DNA of 54,882 nt from positions 1-54,882 of the forward strand of contig CAZITO010000007.1 of assembly GCA_964542225.1 (NCBI GenBank), written 5' to 3'. Positions 1 to 10,115 of the stretch are shown one piece after another. The DNA comes from Scybalousia_A sp964542225 (GTDB taxonomy: Bacteria > Bacteroidota > Bacteroidia > Bacteroidales > P3). Position numbers and translations under genes: made by a program. The notes under the pieces are model-generated. The model did no database searches, had not been told where the DNA came from, and saw nothing but the letters and a program-made list of their open reading frames with translations. Position 1 is the first letter of the stretch. Each line of letters begins with the position of its first letter.

Positions 1-3000
1 AACCTTTGGCTGTTATGGTTTGATTGCCCGCATCGGTTATCGCTCCGTTAAGGGTAGCAGTGGTTTGTGCTATGTTGGTTGCAACATTTGTCGCCACCGT
101 AGGCTCAACAGGTGTTATTATCACTCCATCATTATCACTTACTACAACATTATCCAAATACAATCCCCAACCATTGTGACCGGAAGCCACAAAGGCTATT
201 TGATAAGTACTGCTTGCACTTGGAAGAATTATAGAATCAAATTGGGTCGGAATAATAATACTATTAAAACTACCCGAATGAGTTGGTCCGTATGATTTCA
301 ACACTGTCCATTCTTCACTTGCACCTGTTCTATAATAAACATACAAAGAATCATTATTACTACCGTCAGCGCATACTTCATAATTATAAGAAAGTTGCGG
401 CGTAGTCAATGAAGTAATATCCAAAATAGGAGAAATCAAACGTGAAATAGCTCCGGTTATATGTGACCTAAACGCCACCTTACCTGCAGAGGATGAACTC
501 TTTATAGTCCAAGAAGTAGATCCCGAAACATTTTCATTTGACCAACAAGCAAAATCTTCGTCTGAGAAAGTTTCAAAGTTCTCTGTATATGGAAAATCTG
601 TAATAGCAACACATTCTGTGCGGAAAATAGTAGCAAATGAATTTACTTCCGAGTTATCACTACATATAGCCTTTACAAACAAATCATACTTGGTTGCAGC
701 ATTAAGACCAGAAACGGTTGCCGTCCAACTACTGTCTTCTGTATTTAGAGAAGTGAAATCGGATGAAATCTCATAAGCGGTATCCGTAACTTCTTTATAA
801 TATATTTCAAAATTATCAGCAGAAGACTTCCATGTAAGTGTAACCTCTTCTGTAGTAGGTATTACTGACATTATCGTAGGACGAGTACATGCAGGAATAA
901 CATCCAACATTACATCATCCAAATAAATAGTTCCATAAGTGCTACTACCGTATGACCTTATGACAATATATTCTCCTCCAACGCCTGTGTATGAGTCCAA
1001 AGGCAACTCATAATAGGTTTGAGTTGTAGTCAAAGGCATAGAATGGAGAAGTGTAAATGTGTTGGTATCAGTAGGATTTGTCATAACACCTACTTGTACA
1101 ACATTAGCATTAGAAGTACCATATCGAGCATAGAAAGAAAGTTGCAATGTATTAATTGGCAATTCTGTCGTATCTATTTGTGGTAGTACTGCATATTTAT
1201 TATTTCCATAGAAATACAAGACCTTAGTACCACTGACAGCATAAGTTGTAGAATTATAAGTATATGGATAAGAGGCAGATGTAGAAGATCCTCCTATCCT
1301 TGCCCAACAAAGAGGTAATGGATATGAGTCTTGAGTATTTCCACATTCTTCAAAGTCCCAAGTTTGAGGAACTGTACTTATTGCTTCTCCTGAAGTCGCA
1401 AATGATAATATATTGGATTCCAATTCTGTATTATCACCGCAAAGAGCCTTTACATACAAATCATAATTTGTAGCAGAATTAAGACCTGATATGGATGTTG
1501 TCCAAGTATTGTCTCCCGTACCTGCAGTAAAGTTTGTTACAACTGTATAAGTTTCATCCCCACACTTTTTATAATATATTTCAAAGTTACTTCCTGTTGA
1601 TTTCCAAGAAATATTTGCTTGGTCTAAAGTTGTAGTTGCAATTATATCTACAGGACGAGTACATGCAGGAATAACATCCAAAGTCATATCATCCAAATAA
1701 GCATAGGCAGTAGTACTACCGTATGACCTTATGGCAATATATTCTCCCAAGCCGGTATATGAAGCAAATGGAACATCAAAATATGTTACAGTATTGTCTA
1801 TTTCTATGGTTGAAACAAGTGTAAATGTATTGGTATCCGTAGGACTTGTCATAACACCCACTTGAATTGTGTTTTCGGTAGAACCGCTTTTTGCATAGAA
1901 AGAAAGTTGCAAAGTATTCATTGGCAAAGAGGTTGTATCCACTTGTGGAAGTACGGCATATTTATTATTTCCATAGAAATACAAGACCTTAGTACCACTG
2001 ACAGCATGTGTTGTAGAATTATAAGAATATGGATAAGTGGTAGGAGATATTCCTGTTCTTGTCCAGCAAAGAGGTAATGGATTGGAGCCTTGTGTATTTC
2101 CACTCTCTTCAAAGTCCCAAGTCTTAGGAACTGTACTTATTGCAGCACAAGAAGTAGCAAAATTCAAAATATTAGATGAGTCTGCTGTATTATCATCACA
2201 AATAACTTTTACAAATACATCATAATTGGTAGAAGTTTCAAGGTTATTAAGTGTTATCTGCCAATTATTGGCCTCTGTGGAAGCAACAAAATCTGTGGTC
2301 ATGGTATATACAGAATCATAACTTTTTTTGTAATAGATTTCAAAATCACTTCCTGTGGACATCCATGTTACAGTTGTTTCACCATCGGCACTGTTTGTTA
2401 CTGTTAATTCTGACGGACGAGAGCAAGCAGGAATAACATCCAAAGTCATAAGGTCTACATAAGCAGTGCTACTGGAACTACCTGCAATATATTGTTTTAT
2501 CGCTATATAAGAACCTGAGCCTGTAAATGATGACAATGACATATCATAACGCATCCATTCCATATCCAAACTAACAGAAGAAACAGGAATAAACGTACTG
2601 GTATCTATAGGGTCGGTCATAACTCCCATTTGAATATTAACATCATATGAATCGGAAATTTTCCTTGCATAGAAAGAAAGTTGCAATGTATTTAATGCAT
2701 ATGCATTGGTATCCACTTGTGGAAGCACGGCATATCTTCCGTTATTACCATAGAAATATAGTACACGACTACCTGAATAAGCAGAAGAATAAGAATAAGA
2801 ATAAGGATTGGTTGTGGAACTACCTGTTCTTGTCCAGCAAACAGGCATAGGATATGTATCGGGATCATTATCAGCGGCTTCAAAATCCCATGTCTTAGGC
2901 AAAGAATCTATGGCAAGACAACGAGTCGCAAATGTAATAGTATCAGAACTTATATTTCCATCAGTACAAACTGCCTCAACATATAGATTATAATTTGTAG

Positions 3001-6000
3001 CAGGGGTAAGACCGGAAATTGTAGTTGTCCAATTGCCGCTTTGTTCTAATGCTGTAAAATCAGTTACAGATTGATAATCGGTAGCAGTGCTTTCTTTGTA
3101 ATATACTACAAAATCATCGCCTGTTGAACTATATGTAACAACCACACTATTAGAAGATAGTGTTACATCCAAATTCATCGGCTTAGAACATAAAGGCAAA
3201 ACATCCAATGTCATATCATCTATGTATGCTGACGCCGAACTACCGCTGTGATTTCTTATGGCAATATACTCTCCATTACCTGTGTATGGAGCAAAACTTA
3301 CCTCGTAAAGTTGATGAGTAGTAGTGATATCAAACGTGTCTATGACTACAAATGTAGTTGTATCTGTAGGGTCGGTCATAACTCCCACCTGAATATTGTT
3401 GTCATAGGAATTACGTCGAGCATAGAATGAAAGTTGTAAATTATTAATAGATAACTCTGTGGTATCTATAGGTTGAAGTATGGCATATTTACTATCTCCA
3501 TAAAAATACAAGGAATAAGTACCTCCATGAGCATATGTAGAAGAAGAATAAACATAAGGATAAGTAGTATGTATTCTTTTCCAACAGCCCGGCAAGGTAT
3601 AAGAAGTAGTTCCGGCAGTGTTGCCCGATTCAAAATCCCATGTCATTGGCACAGTAGTTATTCCAGAACATTCTGTTGTAAATGATTTTGTTTCCGATGT
3701 ATAAGTTTCATTATCAGAAGAACAAACAAAACTTAATTTCCACTCGTATGTTGTATTAGGTAATAAATTATCAAGTACATATACACTATCATCATTTAAG
3801 GAAACATTTTCTACTGTTGTCCAATCCTGTGCAGTAGCCTCTTTATATAAAAGGGTCAAAGTTTCTTCCTCTGATGTCCATGTCAAATCCACACTGTTGG
3901 CTGCAAGGCTTACCACATCCAAATGATTTGGCTCCATACAAGAAGGAACTTCCTCTACTGTTACATCATCCAAATACCAATACCATGAAGTACTATTGGT
4001 TACATGACGAAAAGCAATATAACCCATAGAAGCACTACCCAAATCAACTTGGTCAAAATTAACTCTATATTTATGGTAGGCACTATCCTCAAGGTCATAA
4101 ACACTGATAGAATCCAACATAACAAAAGTGCTTGCATCGGTAGGATTGGTTACATAACCCACATCCAAACGACCTGAAGAATAACTATTATTAGCAGGGT
4201 TTGATTCCGGTCTTGTCCAAAATGAAACAGAAAGTTGGTTTATATCGGTAGTAAACTCCGGCATAACAGCAATAGCGGCTGTACTTTCGCTTAGGGTAGA
4301 ACGAAATTCCAAACCGTTAGCCGAATTATGTCCTCTATACGAACTACTACTTACTTGAGGGAAACCCGCACTGGTTTCATTTATAAATTGCCAACAACTC
4401 GGACGAGAACCAGAAGCAACACTATCAAAAGTAGTTATGTAAGGGATATCCAAAGCAACACATGTGGTGGCAAAACTAATAACTTGTGAAGGTATTTCTG
4501 TACCATCACTACAAATTGCATTTACATATATATCATAATTTGTATTAGGAGTAATATCATCGGAAATAGTTGCACTCCAAGTTGTATCCTCTGAATTTTC
4601 TGTAAAATCAGTAATCATTTGATAAGAGGCATCAGAACTTGATTTGTAATAGATTTCAAAATCTGTCGCACTACTCTTCCATGTGGTAGTAAATTCATAC
4701 GCAGAAGGTGTTACAGTCATTTCATCTGGACGTGAACACTCTGGAGCGAGCATTAACGTTACATCATCTATGTATACATATCCGGATGTACTGCTGCCAT
4801 ATGACCTTATGGCAATATATTCTCCCGTACCGGTATAAGATTCCAAAGATGCATCAATATATTGTGAGGTCGTAGTCAATTCCAAAGTAGATACAGGTGT
4901 AAAAGTAGTTGTATCCTCAGGGTCAGTCATAACTCCCACTTGAATATCGTTGCTGGTGGCAGAAGATTTTTTTGCATGAAAAGAAAGTTGCAAAGTGTTT
5001 ATTGGCAAGTTATCCGTATCTATTTGAGGAAGTACTCCATATTTATCCTTTCCATAATAATACAAGACTCTAGTACCACTAACAGCGTTGGCGGTAGAAC
5101 TATAGGAATAAGGATAATTTCCGGTACCCACTCTCTGCCAACAAGCAGGCAAAGGATAAGAACTTGTTCCTGCCGTGTTATTGGCTTGTTCAAAGTCCCA
5201 TGTTCGAGGAACAGAATCTATCAAATCACAAGGAGTTATAAAGGAAAAGACTTTCGTTATAGACTGAGATGTTCCACAGTCAGAATAAATTATAAAATCG
5301 TATGCTGTTGCCGATTGCAAATCACTAAAAGAAACAGTTGTATCAGAAGTACTTTCATAACCATTTTCGTCCACAGTCTCTGTGGCTCGTTTCAATTGGT
5401 AATAAAAAGTCTGAGCATCATCTCCATTTGACCAAGTAATTGTAGCAGAAGAGGAAGTTGTATCTGTAAGCATTATATTACGAGGAGAAAAACAAAAGTC
5501 TGAAAGACTTTCCGCCAAAGTAAGTTGTACATTTGGGTAATAATTCGCTTTTGAAGGAGCACCGGAAGATGCACTTTGAAAAGTTATGCTGATTGGATTA
5601 GCGTCAATACTCCTATACAAACCTCTGTTTGTACCTGCGGAGGACTCCCAATAACGACCACTGGTAGTATAAGAGCCTGTGTAATCCTCTATTCCTATAA
5701 CCAAATTACTTGTATTGTCATAGTAAAACGGCTCATCAAGTGTTATCTGCGACCATTGTCCGCCATAAGTTACAGTCCAAGTACCTTCAAACACCATATC
5801 CGACTCACTCAAAGGCAGATAGTCAGAGGTTGTAGCAAACTCGCTTAATGAGGTTGTAGCCATGTAGACTCTGATACTTCGTGTTGATGGAGTGGTGTCC
5901 GTAGTGTAATTGTTTTTAAAACTTATTGCTGTAATCCAGCCAGAACTATTAATCTCACTTTGAAGATAAATAGTTTGAGAGGCACTGTTTTTATAGTACA

Positions 6001-6121
6001 AATGCGTAGGCGTGTACAAGTTTGAACCGTAGCCTCCACTTCCTATGGTCACTTGTGTATCTTGCGACCACCCGCTAATGCTCATAATTATAAACATTAG
6101 CAAAAATAATACTCTGTTCAT
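1..6121 (-). CDS. Giant secreted Fn3 / choice-of-anchor J repeat protein (C-terminus outside window)
   Basis: The reading frame is open from the ATG at 6121 to the window edge, giving about 2040 residues with no stop, so the C-terminus is missing. Residues 1-20 form a Sec signal peptide ending GWSQ. Residues 21-200 form a beta-rich domain starting DTQVTIGSGGYGSNLY, common in secreted Bacteroidota proteins. After it, fibronectin type III domains (with CSRPxxxxV and SGLNxATNYDLYVKA motifs) alternate with choice-of-anchor J/MAM-like domains (TWDFE...LPxCW...YAVLPQxDT...LQLSFYA...YIDDxTLDVxP). The J domains begin near residues 298, 554, 818, 1068, 1325, 1578 and 1837; another Ig/Fn3-like domain starts at the edge. 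The architecture suggests a cell-surface adhesin or binding protein. Export by the type IX system is expected but the C-terminal sorting domain is not visible. Family assignment is firm; ligand unknown. Confidence 0.9.
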   Translation of the reverse strand, partial: MNRVLFLLMFIIMSISGWSQDTQVTIGSGGYGSNLYTPTHLYYKNSASQTIYLQSEINSSGWITAISFKNNYTTDTTPSTRSIRVYMATTSLSEFATTSDYLPLSESDMVFEGTWTVTYGGQWSQITLDEPFYYDNTSNLVIGIEDYTGSYTTSGRYWESSAGTNRGLYRSIDANPISITFQSASSGAPSKANYYPNVQLTLAESLSDFCFSPRNIMLTDTTSSSATITWSNGDDAQTFYYQLKRATETVDENGYESTSDTTVSFSDLQSATAYDFIIYSDCGTSQSITKVFSFITPCDLIDSVPRTWDFEQANNTAGTSSYPLPACWQRVGTGNYPYSYSSTANAVSGTRVLYYYGKDKYGVLPQIDTDNLPINTLQLSFHAKKSSATSNDIQVGVMTDPEDTTTFTPVSTLELTTTSQYIDASLESYTGTGEYIAIRSYGSSTSGYVYIDDVTLMLAPECSRPDEMTVTPSAYEFTTTWKSSATDFEIYYKSSSDASYQMITDFTENSEDTTWSATISDDITPNTNYDIYVNAICSDGTEIPSQVISFATTCVALDIPYITTFDSVASGSRPSCWQFINETSAGFPQVSSSSYRGHNSANGLEFRSTLSESTAAIAVMPEFTTDINQLSVSFWTRPESNPANNSYSSGRLDVGYVTNPTDASTFVMLDSISVYDLEDSAYHKYRVNFDQVDLGSASMGYIAFRHVTNSTSWYWYLDDVTVEEVPSCMEPNHLDVVSLAANSVDLTWTSEEETLTLLYKEATAQDWTTVENVSLNDDSVYVLDNLLPNTTYEWKLSFVCSSDNETYTSETKSFTTECSGITTVPMTWDFESGNTAGTTSYTLPGCWKRIHTTYPYVYSSSTYAHGGTYSLYFYGDSKYAILQPIDTTELSINNLQLSFYARRNSYDNNIQVGVMTDPTDTTTFVVIDTFDITTTHQLYEVSFAPYTGNGEYIAIRNHSGSSASAYIDDMTLDVLPLCSKPMNLDVTLSSNSVVVTYSSTGDDFVVYYKESTATDYQSVTDFTALEQSGNWTTTISGLTPATNYNLYVEAVCTDGNISSDTITFATRCLAIDSLPKTWDFEAADNDPDTYPMPVCWTRTGSSTTNPYSYSYSSAYSGSRVLYFYGNNGRYAVLPQVDTNAYALNTLQLSFYARKISDSYDVNIQMGVMTDPIDTSTFIPVSSVSLDMEWMRYDMSLSSFTGSGSYIAIKQYIAGSSSSTAYVDLMTLDVIPACSRPSELTVTNSADGETTVTWMSTGSDFEIYYKKSYDSVYTMTTDFVASTEANNWQITLNNLETSTNYDVFVKVICDDNTADSSNILNFATSCAAISTVPKTWDFEESGNTQGSNPLPLCWTRTGISPTTYPYSYNSTTHAVSGTKVLYFYGNNKYAVLPQVDTTSLPMNTLQLSFYAKSGSTENTIQVGVMTSPTDTNTFTLVSTIEIDNTVTYFDVPFASYTGLGEYIAIRSYGSTTAYAYLDDMTLDVIPACTRPVDIIATTTLDQANISWKSTGSNFEIYYKKCGDETYTVVTNFTAGTGDNTWTTSISGLNSATNYDLYVKALCGDNTELESNILSFATSGEAISTVPQTWDFEECGNTQDSYPLPLCWARIGGSSTSASYPYTYNSTTYAVSGTKVLYFYGNNKYAVLPQIDTTELPINTLQLSFYARYGTSNANVVQVGVMTNPTDTNTFTLLHSMPLTTTQTYYELPLDSYTGVGGEYIVIRSYGSSTYGTIYLDDVMLDVIPACTRPTIMSVIPTTEEVTLTWKSSADNFEIYYKEVTDTAYEISSDFTSLNTEDSSWTATVSGLNAATKYDLFVKAICSDNSEVNSFATIFRTECVAITDFPYTENFETFSDEDFACWSNENVSGSTSWTIKSSSSAGKVAFRSHITGAISRLISPILDITSLTTPQLSYNYEVCADGSNNDSLYVYYRTGASEEWTVLKSYGPTHSGSFNSIIIPTQFDSIILPSASSTYQIAFVASGHNGWGLYLDNVVVSDNDGVIITPVEPTVATNVATNIAQTTATLNGAITDAGNQTITAKG
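115..5230 (-). repeat. About seven tandem protein-coding modules of about 768 bp
   Basis: The first codons of successive choice-of-anchor J domains lie at 5230, 4462, 3670, 2920, 2149, 1390 and 613, a spacing of 250-264 codons. Each module is one J domain plus one Fn3 domain. Modules starting at 2149 and 1390 are the closest pair: a 52-nt stretch is identical at 1191-1242 and 1956-2007, which points to recent duplication or gene conversion. The module starting at 4462 is the most divergent. Confidence 0.85.
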
Positions 6122-6157
6122 TTTTTTGAATTTATGAATTAAACAATTTTAACGGTG

Positions 6158-6165
6158 CAAATATA
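6158..6165 (-). promoter_or_regulatory. -7 promoter box for the giant repeat protein
   Basis: On the minus strand this reads TATATTTG, matching the Bacteroidota TAnnTTTG box, 37 bases before the ATG at 6121. I see no clear -33 TTTG. The surrounding 6122-6250 gap is AT-rich and holds nothing else. Confidence 0.45.
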
Positions 6166-6250
6166 AATATTTTCTCAAAACTAATAATATTTTTTTAGTT
6201 TTTTTATGTAGTATGAGTTAAAAATAGGAAATATTCTTGTATTATCTATT

Positions 6251-7621
6251 TTATATCTTTATCCACTTGCCACTGCGTAAGCGTATAAGAAAAATAACAC
6301 CTCTGAAACATAATTCTATACACATAGCCAACCACACTCCGTCAAGCCCCATACTTGTAACCAAAAGAGCAGCCAAAGTCAAACGCACCGCCCATATACT
6401 GCCCAAATTCATTATGGCAGGCACGAGAGTATCACCTGCACCGACAAAGATACCATAACAAACAATGCTTGCCGCAAACATAGGTTCCGCAAAGGCTTCT
6501 ATTCTAAGAGCAGAAACTCCCATATCTCTTATTTCTTGCACAGGAGTCAGTATATCCATCATCAAAGGAGCAAAAACATACATAACCACTCCCATAACCG
6601 TCATTGCAAAAATACCCAAAACAACGGTTATATTGGCAAAACGCTTTACCAATTCCTTTCGTTTGGCACCTATACTTTGACCTACTATGGTAGTGGCGGC
6701 ATCGGATATACCATAACCCGGCATATAACAAAGACTCTCTGCCGTTACTCCGAAACTATTGGCCGCTATGGCAAATTTACCCAACGGAGCAACTATAACG
6801 GTAGTCAATATTTGTGCTCCACACAATACTATATGCTCCACACCCATGGGAAGACCTATTTTAAGAGCCTTAATAACAACTTCTTTTTGCGGTAAAAAAG
6901 AGCCCCTTTCGTGTAAAATTCTTAATTCCTTACTCTTAACACACAAAAAATACATCATACACGATGCCGTTACAATTTCAGCAACCAAAGTTCCCAAAGC
7001 AGCTCCCATGACTCCCAAACCACAAACAAAAATAAACACATAATTAAATAACACATCCAAAACACACATCAAAACATTGAGAATACTCGGCACATGAATA
7101 TTGCCACTGCATCTTAACATACTGCTTGCAAGAAAATTCATTTGGTAAATAGGTAGGGACAGGGCAAAAATAAAAAAATAGGTGGTGGCATCTTTTTTTA
7201 TATCCTCGCTTCCTCCCAACCAAGAAGGCAAAAAAGGAGAAATACTCACTGCCAAAAGCGTTATAAATACGGCAAACATCAAAGTAGAAGTTATTGCTTG
7301 TCTGAGTACATTTTTTGCCTGTGAGTTTTTCTTTGCACCTACCAAATGAGCAACTTGCACAGAAAATCCCATGGCAGCCATAGAAGTGGTTCCCCAAAAC
7401 AACCAAGTGGAAGTGGAAACCAAACCTATGGAAGCCGAAGCAGATGCTCCCAAAGAACCAACCATAGAAGCGTCTATATATTGCATCATTATGCTTGATA
7501 ATTGTGCCAATATACCGGGAATACTCAACAATGCCACCAAATGCAACTGCTGTTTAAGTGTCATTGCTTGTCCATTACGTACCATGGAAAACAAAACATC
7601 GCTCTTTTTCTTTCTCAACAT
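6251..7621 (-). CDS. MATE family efflux transporter
   Basis: A 456-residue polytopic membrane protein of the multidrug and toxin extrusion family, which exports cationic compounds by Na+ or H+ antiport. About twelve hydrophobic segments are visible; the N-terminal region LLSIPGILAQLSSIMMQYID followed by ASMVGSLG is typical of the family's first helices. The ATG at 7621 is chosen because a longer frame back to 7696 would use TTG and would contain the promoter box TAACTTTG (7676-7683) inside the coding region. It is a single-gene unit, oriented opposite to mpl. Confidence 0.9.
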   Translation of the reverse strand: MLRKKKSDVLFSMVRNGQAMTLKQQLHLVALLSIPGILAQLSSIMMQYIDASMVGSLGASASASIGLVSTSTWLFWGTTSMAAMGFSVQVAHLVGAKKNSQAKNVLRQAITSTLMFAVFITLLAVSISPFLPSWLGGSEDIKKDATTYFFIFALSLPIYQMNFLASSMLRCSGNIHVPSILNVLMCVLDVLFNYVFIFVCGLGVMGAALGTLVAEIVTASCMMYFLCVKSKELRILHERGSFLPQKEVVIKALKIGLPMGVEHIVLCGAQILTTVIVAPLGKFAIAANSFGVTAESLCYMPGYGISDAATTIVGQSIGAKRKELVKRFANITVVLGIFAMTVMGVVMYVFAPLMMDILTPVQEIRDMGVSALRIEAFAEPMFAASIVCYGIFVGAGDTLVPAIMNLGSIWAVRLTLAALLVTSMGLDGVWLAMCIELCFRGVIFLIRLRSGKWIKI

Positions 7622-7675
7622 ATAGACCTTTTCGCCTTGCTTATTCTTTCTTATATACGTACAAAAAATAGTTTG

Positions 7676-7683
7676 CAAAGTTA
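7676..7683 (-). promoter_or_regulatory. -7 promoter box for the MATE gene
   Basis: Minus strand reads TAACTTTG, a perfect TAnnTTTG box, leaving a leader of about 50 bases before the ATG at 7621. It decides the start codon of the MATE gene. Confidence 0.55.
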
Positions 7684-7795
7684 CGACTTTTTGCAAGAAA
7701 TAGGACTAAAGGTTTTGATAATTTAGAAGTTAGCCAAAACTTATAATAAATCCCACACATACCTAAAGAATGCCACAAAATATCTTGTGTTTCAT

Positions 7796-7825
7796 AACTT
7801 ATGCAAACTCATAATAACTGCCTAC
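7796..7825 (+). repeat. Three decamers of period 10 (AACTYATRMW type)
   Basis: Three consecutive 10-mers AACTTATGCA, AACTCATAAT and AACTGCCTAC lie just upstream of the mpl promoter. The same degenerate decamer series occurs in other intergenic gaps of the window (15661, 16220, 23060, 34565, 54424). Confidence 0.5.
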
Positions 7826-7840
7826 CTGTTGGATTTTTTG

Positions 7841-7848
7841 TAATTTCG
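7841..7848 (+). promoter_or_regulatory. -7 promoter box for mpl
   Basis: TAATTTCG, one mismatch from TAnnTTTG, lies 20 bases before the mpl ATG. The identical octamer precedes the nfnAB gene (16848-16855). Confidence 0.4.
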
Positions 7849-7868
7849 CAAAACAAATAAAAACTAAT

Positions 7869-9224
7869 ATGAGGATACATTTTATTGCAATAGGAGGCAG
7901 TGCTATGCACAATTTGGCAATAGCACTGAAATTAAAAGGATACGAAGTAAGTGGCAGTGATGATGAAATATTTTCTCCTGCCAAGGAGAGATTGGAAAAA
8001 TATGGTATCCTGCCAAAAGAGATAGGTTGGAAAACAGAAAGAATAACCAAAGATTTGGATGCAATAATTTTGGGTATGCATGCCAAAGAAGACAACCCCG
8101 AACTTTTAAAAGCCAAAGAATTAGGAATAAAAATATATTCTTACCCTGAGTTCCTTTATGAAATGTCCAAAGACAAAACGCGTATAGTCGTAGGTGGTTC
8201 GCACGGCAAAACAACAACAACAGCAATGATACTTCACGCCATGCAAACCAACAAAATAGAAACAGATTATATGGTAGGTGCTTTGTTGGAGGGTTTTGAG
8301 GTTATGGTAAAGTTTAGCAAAGAGAGTAAGTATATGGTTTTGGAAGGAGATGAATATCTGACCTCAACACTTGACAGAAGACCAAAATTTCATCTTTATA
8401 AGCCCAATATTGCCATTATTACGGGCATTGCTTGGGACCATATAAATGTTTTTCCTACGTTTGAAAACTATTGCAAACAATTTGAAATCTTTGCCGACAA
8501 AATAGAAAGCAATGGAACTCTTATATATTGTAACGAAGACGAACACGTTAGCAAAATAGCCGAAAAGTCTCGCAAAGATATTGTCAAACTGCCATACTCA
8601 GCCCTACCCTATGAAATAGAAAACGGCAACACTTACATACTACACAAAAAGAGAAAATACCCTATTCAAGTTTTTGGAAAACATAATTTGATGAATATGC
8701 ACGCCGCCATGCTTGCTTGCGAACAGATGGGTATAACAAACGAAGATTTTTTACTTTCAATGCAAACTTTCAAAGGAGCCTCAAATCGTTTGCAACTTAT
8801 AAAGAAAAATGACAATGTAAGTATTTTTAAAGACTTTGCGCACTCTCCTTCCAAACTCAAAGCCACAATAGAGGCAGTTAAAGATTGGTTTCCCAATAGA
8901 AAAGTTTTGGCTTGTATGGAATTGCATACTTTTTCCTCTCTTACGAAAGAATTTTTACAACAATACAAGGGTACTATGGACAAGGCAGACGAGGCTATGG
9001 TTTATTATAACCAACATGCCATAGAATTAAAACGTTTGCCCGATTTAAACAAAGAAGAAATATATTCTGCCTTTCAAAAACAAGATTTAAAAGTTTATAC
9101 AGACAAGAATCAAATGGTTAGTGATATAAAACAAAGAGAAATCAAAAATCTTTGTATTCTTATGATGTCCTCGGGTAATTTTGACGGCTTGGATTTTCAA
9201 AAATTTGCCGATGATTTGATATAA
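7869..9224 (+). CDS. mpl: UDP-N-acetylmuramate:L-alanyl-gamma-D-glutamyl-meso-diaminopimelate ligase
   Basis: Murein peptide ligase of the Mur ligase superfamily. It joins the recycled tripeptide L-Ala-gamma-D-Glu-meso-DAP to UDP-MurNAc in the cytoplasm, using ATP. Visible signatures: N-terminal GGSAMHNLAIAL Rossmann motif at residues 9-20, the P-loop GGSHGKTTTTA near residue 108, the central-domain segment ITGIAWDHINVFPTFENY, and a C-terminal domain beginning near residue 300 with SNRLQ and KDFAHSPSK, where a Mur ligase binds its amino-acid or peptide substrate. Length 451 residues fits Mpl (about 450) and not MurC, whose GGIGMSG motif is replaced here. It implies peptidoglycan recycling with meso-DAP. 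Confidence 0.92.
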   Translation: MRIHFIAIGGSAMHNLAIALKLKGYEVSGSDDEIFSPAKERLEKYGILPKEIGWKTERITKDLDAIILGMHAKEDNPELLKAKELGIKIYSYPEFLYEMSKDKTRIVVGGSHGKTTTTAMILHAMQTNKIETDYMVGALLEGFEVMVKFSKESKYMVLEGDEYLTSTLDRRPKFHLYKPNIAIITGIAWDHINVFPTFENYCKQFEIFADKIESNGTLIYCNEDEHVSKIAEKSRKDIVKLPYSALPYEIENGNTYILHKKRKYPIQVFGKHNLMNMHAAMLACEQMGITNEDFLLSMQTFKGASNRLQLIKKNDNVSIFKDFAHSPSKLKATIEAVKDWFPNRKVLACMELHTFSSLTKEFLQQYKGTMDKADEAMVYYNQHAIELKRLPDLNKEEIYSAFQKQDLKVYTDKNQMVSDIKQREIKNLCILMMSSGNFDGLDFQKFADDLI

Positions 9225-9349
9225 GTAAAAAAGAAGTATCTATTTTATAGCAAATTATAAGCACAAAAACAGGCTACTTAATAATTACGGACAAAGAAAA
9301 ATAAAACAGATAAATTTTCGTTTAAATAGTCTGTAAATACTACTGTTAT

Positions 9350-10102
9350 ATGATTAGTAAGAGTAAGAAATCAAGCAAAATTGCTTTTGTTATATTTATG
9401 GGACTGACCTTTTGCTTTGCGTCTTTTGAAGTCAAGGCTCAGTTTTTCAAAGGTTTTGTATCTCTCGGCTTTAATGTATCTCAAATAGACGGCGATGAGG
9501 TATATGGTTTTAAAAAAGTTGCACCATTGGTTGGTATAGGAGCAATGTTGCCTTTTAATTCAAACAAGCCAAACGAAGGTTTTCAAGTTTCTATGGAAAT
9601 CAATTATTCTCAGCGAGGAGCAAAGGAATCAACAGCGGGCGACCCTTTCATTTACAAAGCCTCTTTGGACTATGTGGATATTCCTGTTATGGTACATTTT
9701 ATAGACAAACGAGGGGGCATTACTTTGGGATTGGGCTTGCAATATAGCAGATTAATACATTCTTCGGAATCTTGGACTCTGCCAGATACACTTATAAGAG
9801 GAATGGACAGACCTACGCTTATCAAAGCCGATTTTTTGAAAAACGATTTGGCGATAGTGGCTGATTTTCGTTTTACCATTTGGCAAAAATTCAAACTCGA
9901 TGTAAGGTATCAATACTCTTTATTACCTATAAGAAAAGATTTTGAGTTTAATAATTCCTATACTCCCGAGGATAGAACAAATTATCGCACATGGCTGAGA
10001 AGTTTTAAAAACAATTGGCTAAGTTTTAAAATAATCTATATGATAAACGAAGAGCAAGAACAAAAAAAAGCCACCCGACCAAACAGAGGTAGAAGTTATT
10101 AG
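9350..10102 (+). CDS. PorT-family outer-membrane beta-barrel protein
   Basis: A 250-residue protein with a signal peptide (hydrophobic stretch residues 11-26, cleavage after FEVKAQ) followed by alternating aromatic/hydrophobic strands such as GITLGLGLQYSRL, LAIVADFRFTIWQKFKLDV and WLSFKIIYMI. This is the pattern of the small eight-stranded outer-membrane barrels annotated as PorT family or OmpA-like porins in Bacteroidota. It ends with a basic tail. coaD starts 14 bases downstream, so the two are probably cotranscribed. Function unknown; being the type IX secretion component PorT itself is possible but not shown. The 125-base gap upstream (9225-9349) holds no recognisable site. Confidence 0.75.
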   Translation: MISKSKKSSKIAFVIFMGLTFCFASFEVKAQFFKGFVSLGFNVSQIDGDEVYGFKKVAPLVGIGAMLPFNSNKPNEGFQVSMEINYSQRGAKESTAGDPFIYKASLDYVDIPVMVHFIDKRGGITLGLGLQYSRLIHSSESWTLPDTLIRGMDRPTLIKADFLKNDLAIVADFRFTIWQKFKLDVRYQYSLLPIRKDFEFNNSYTPEDRTNYRTWLRSFKNNWLSFKIIYMINEEQEQKKATRPNRGRSY

Positions 10103-10115
10103 AAAAATTTTGCCC

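Noticed and set aside
20..5850. Several plus-strand open frames of 60-160 codons opposite the giant repeat gene
   Set aside because: They are antisense to a continuous frame of 2040 codons with clear Fn3/J-domain repeats, have no recognisable domains, and several recur only because the repeats recur.
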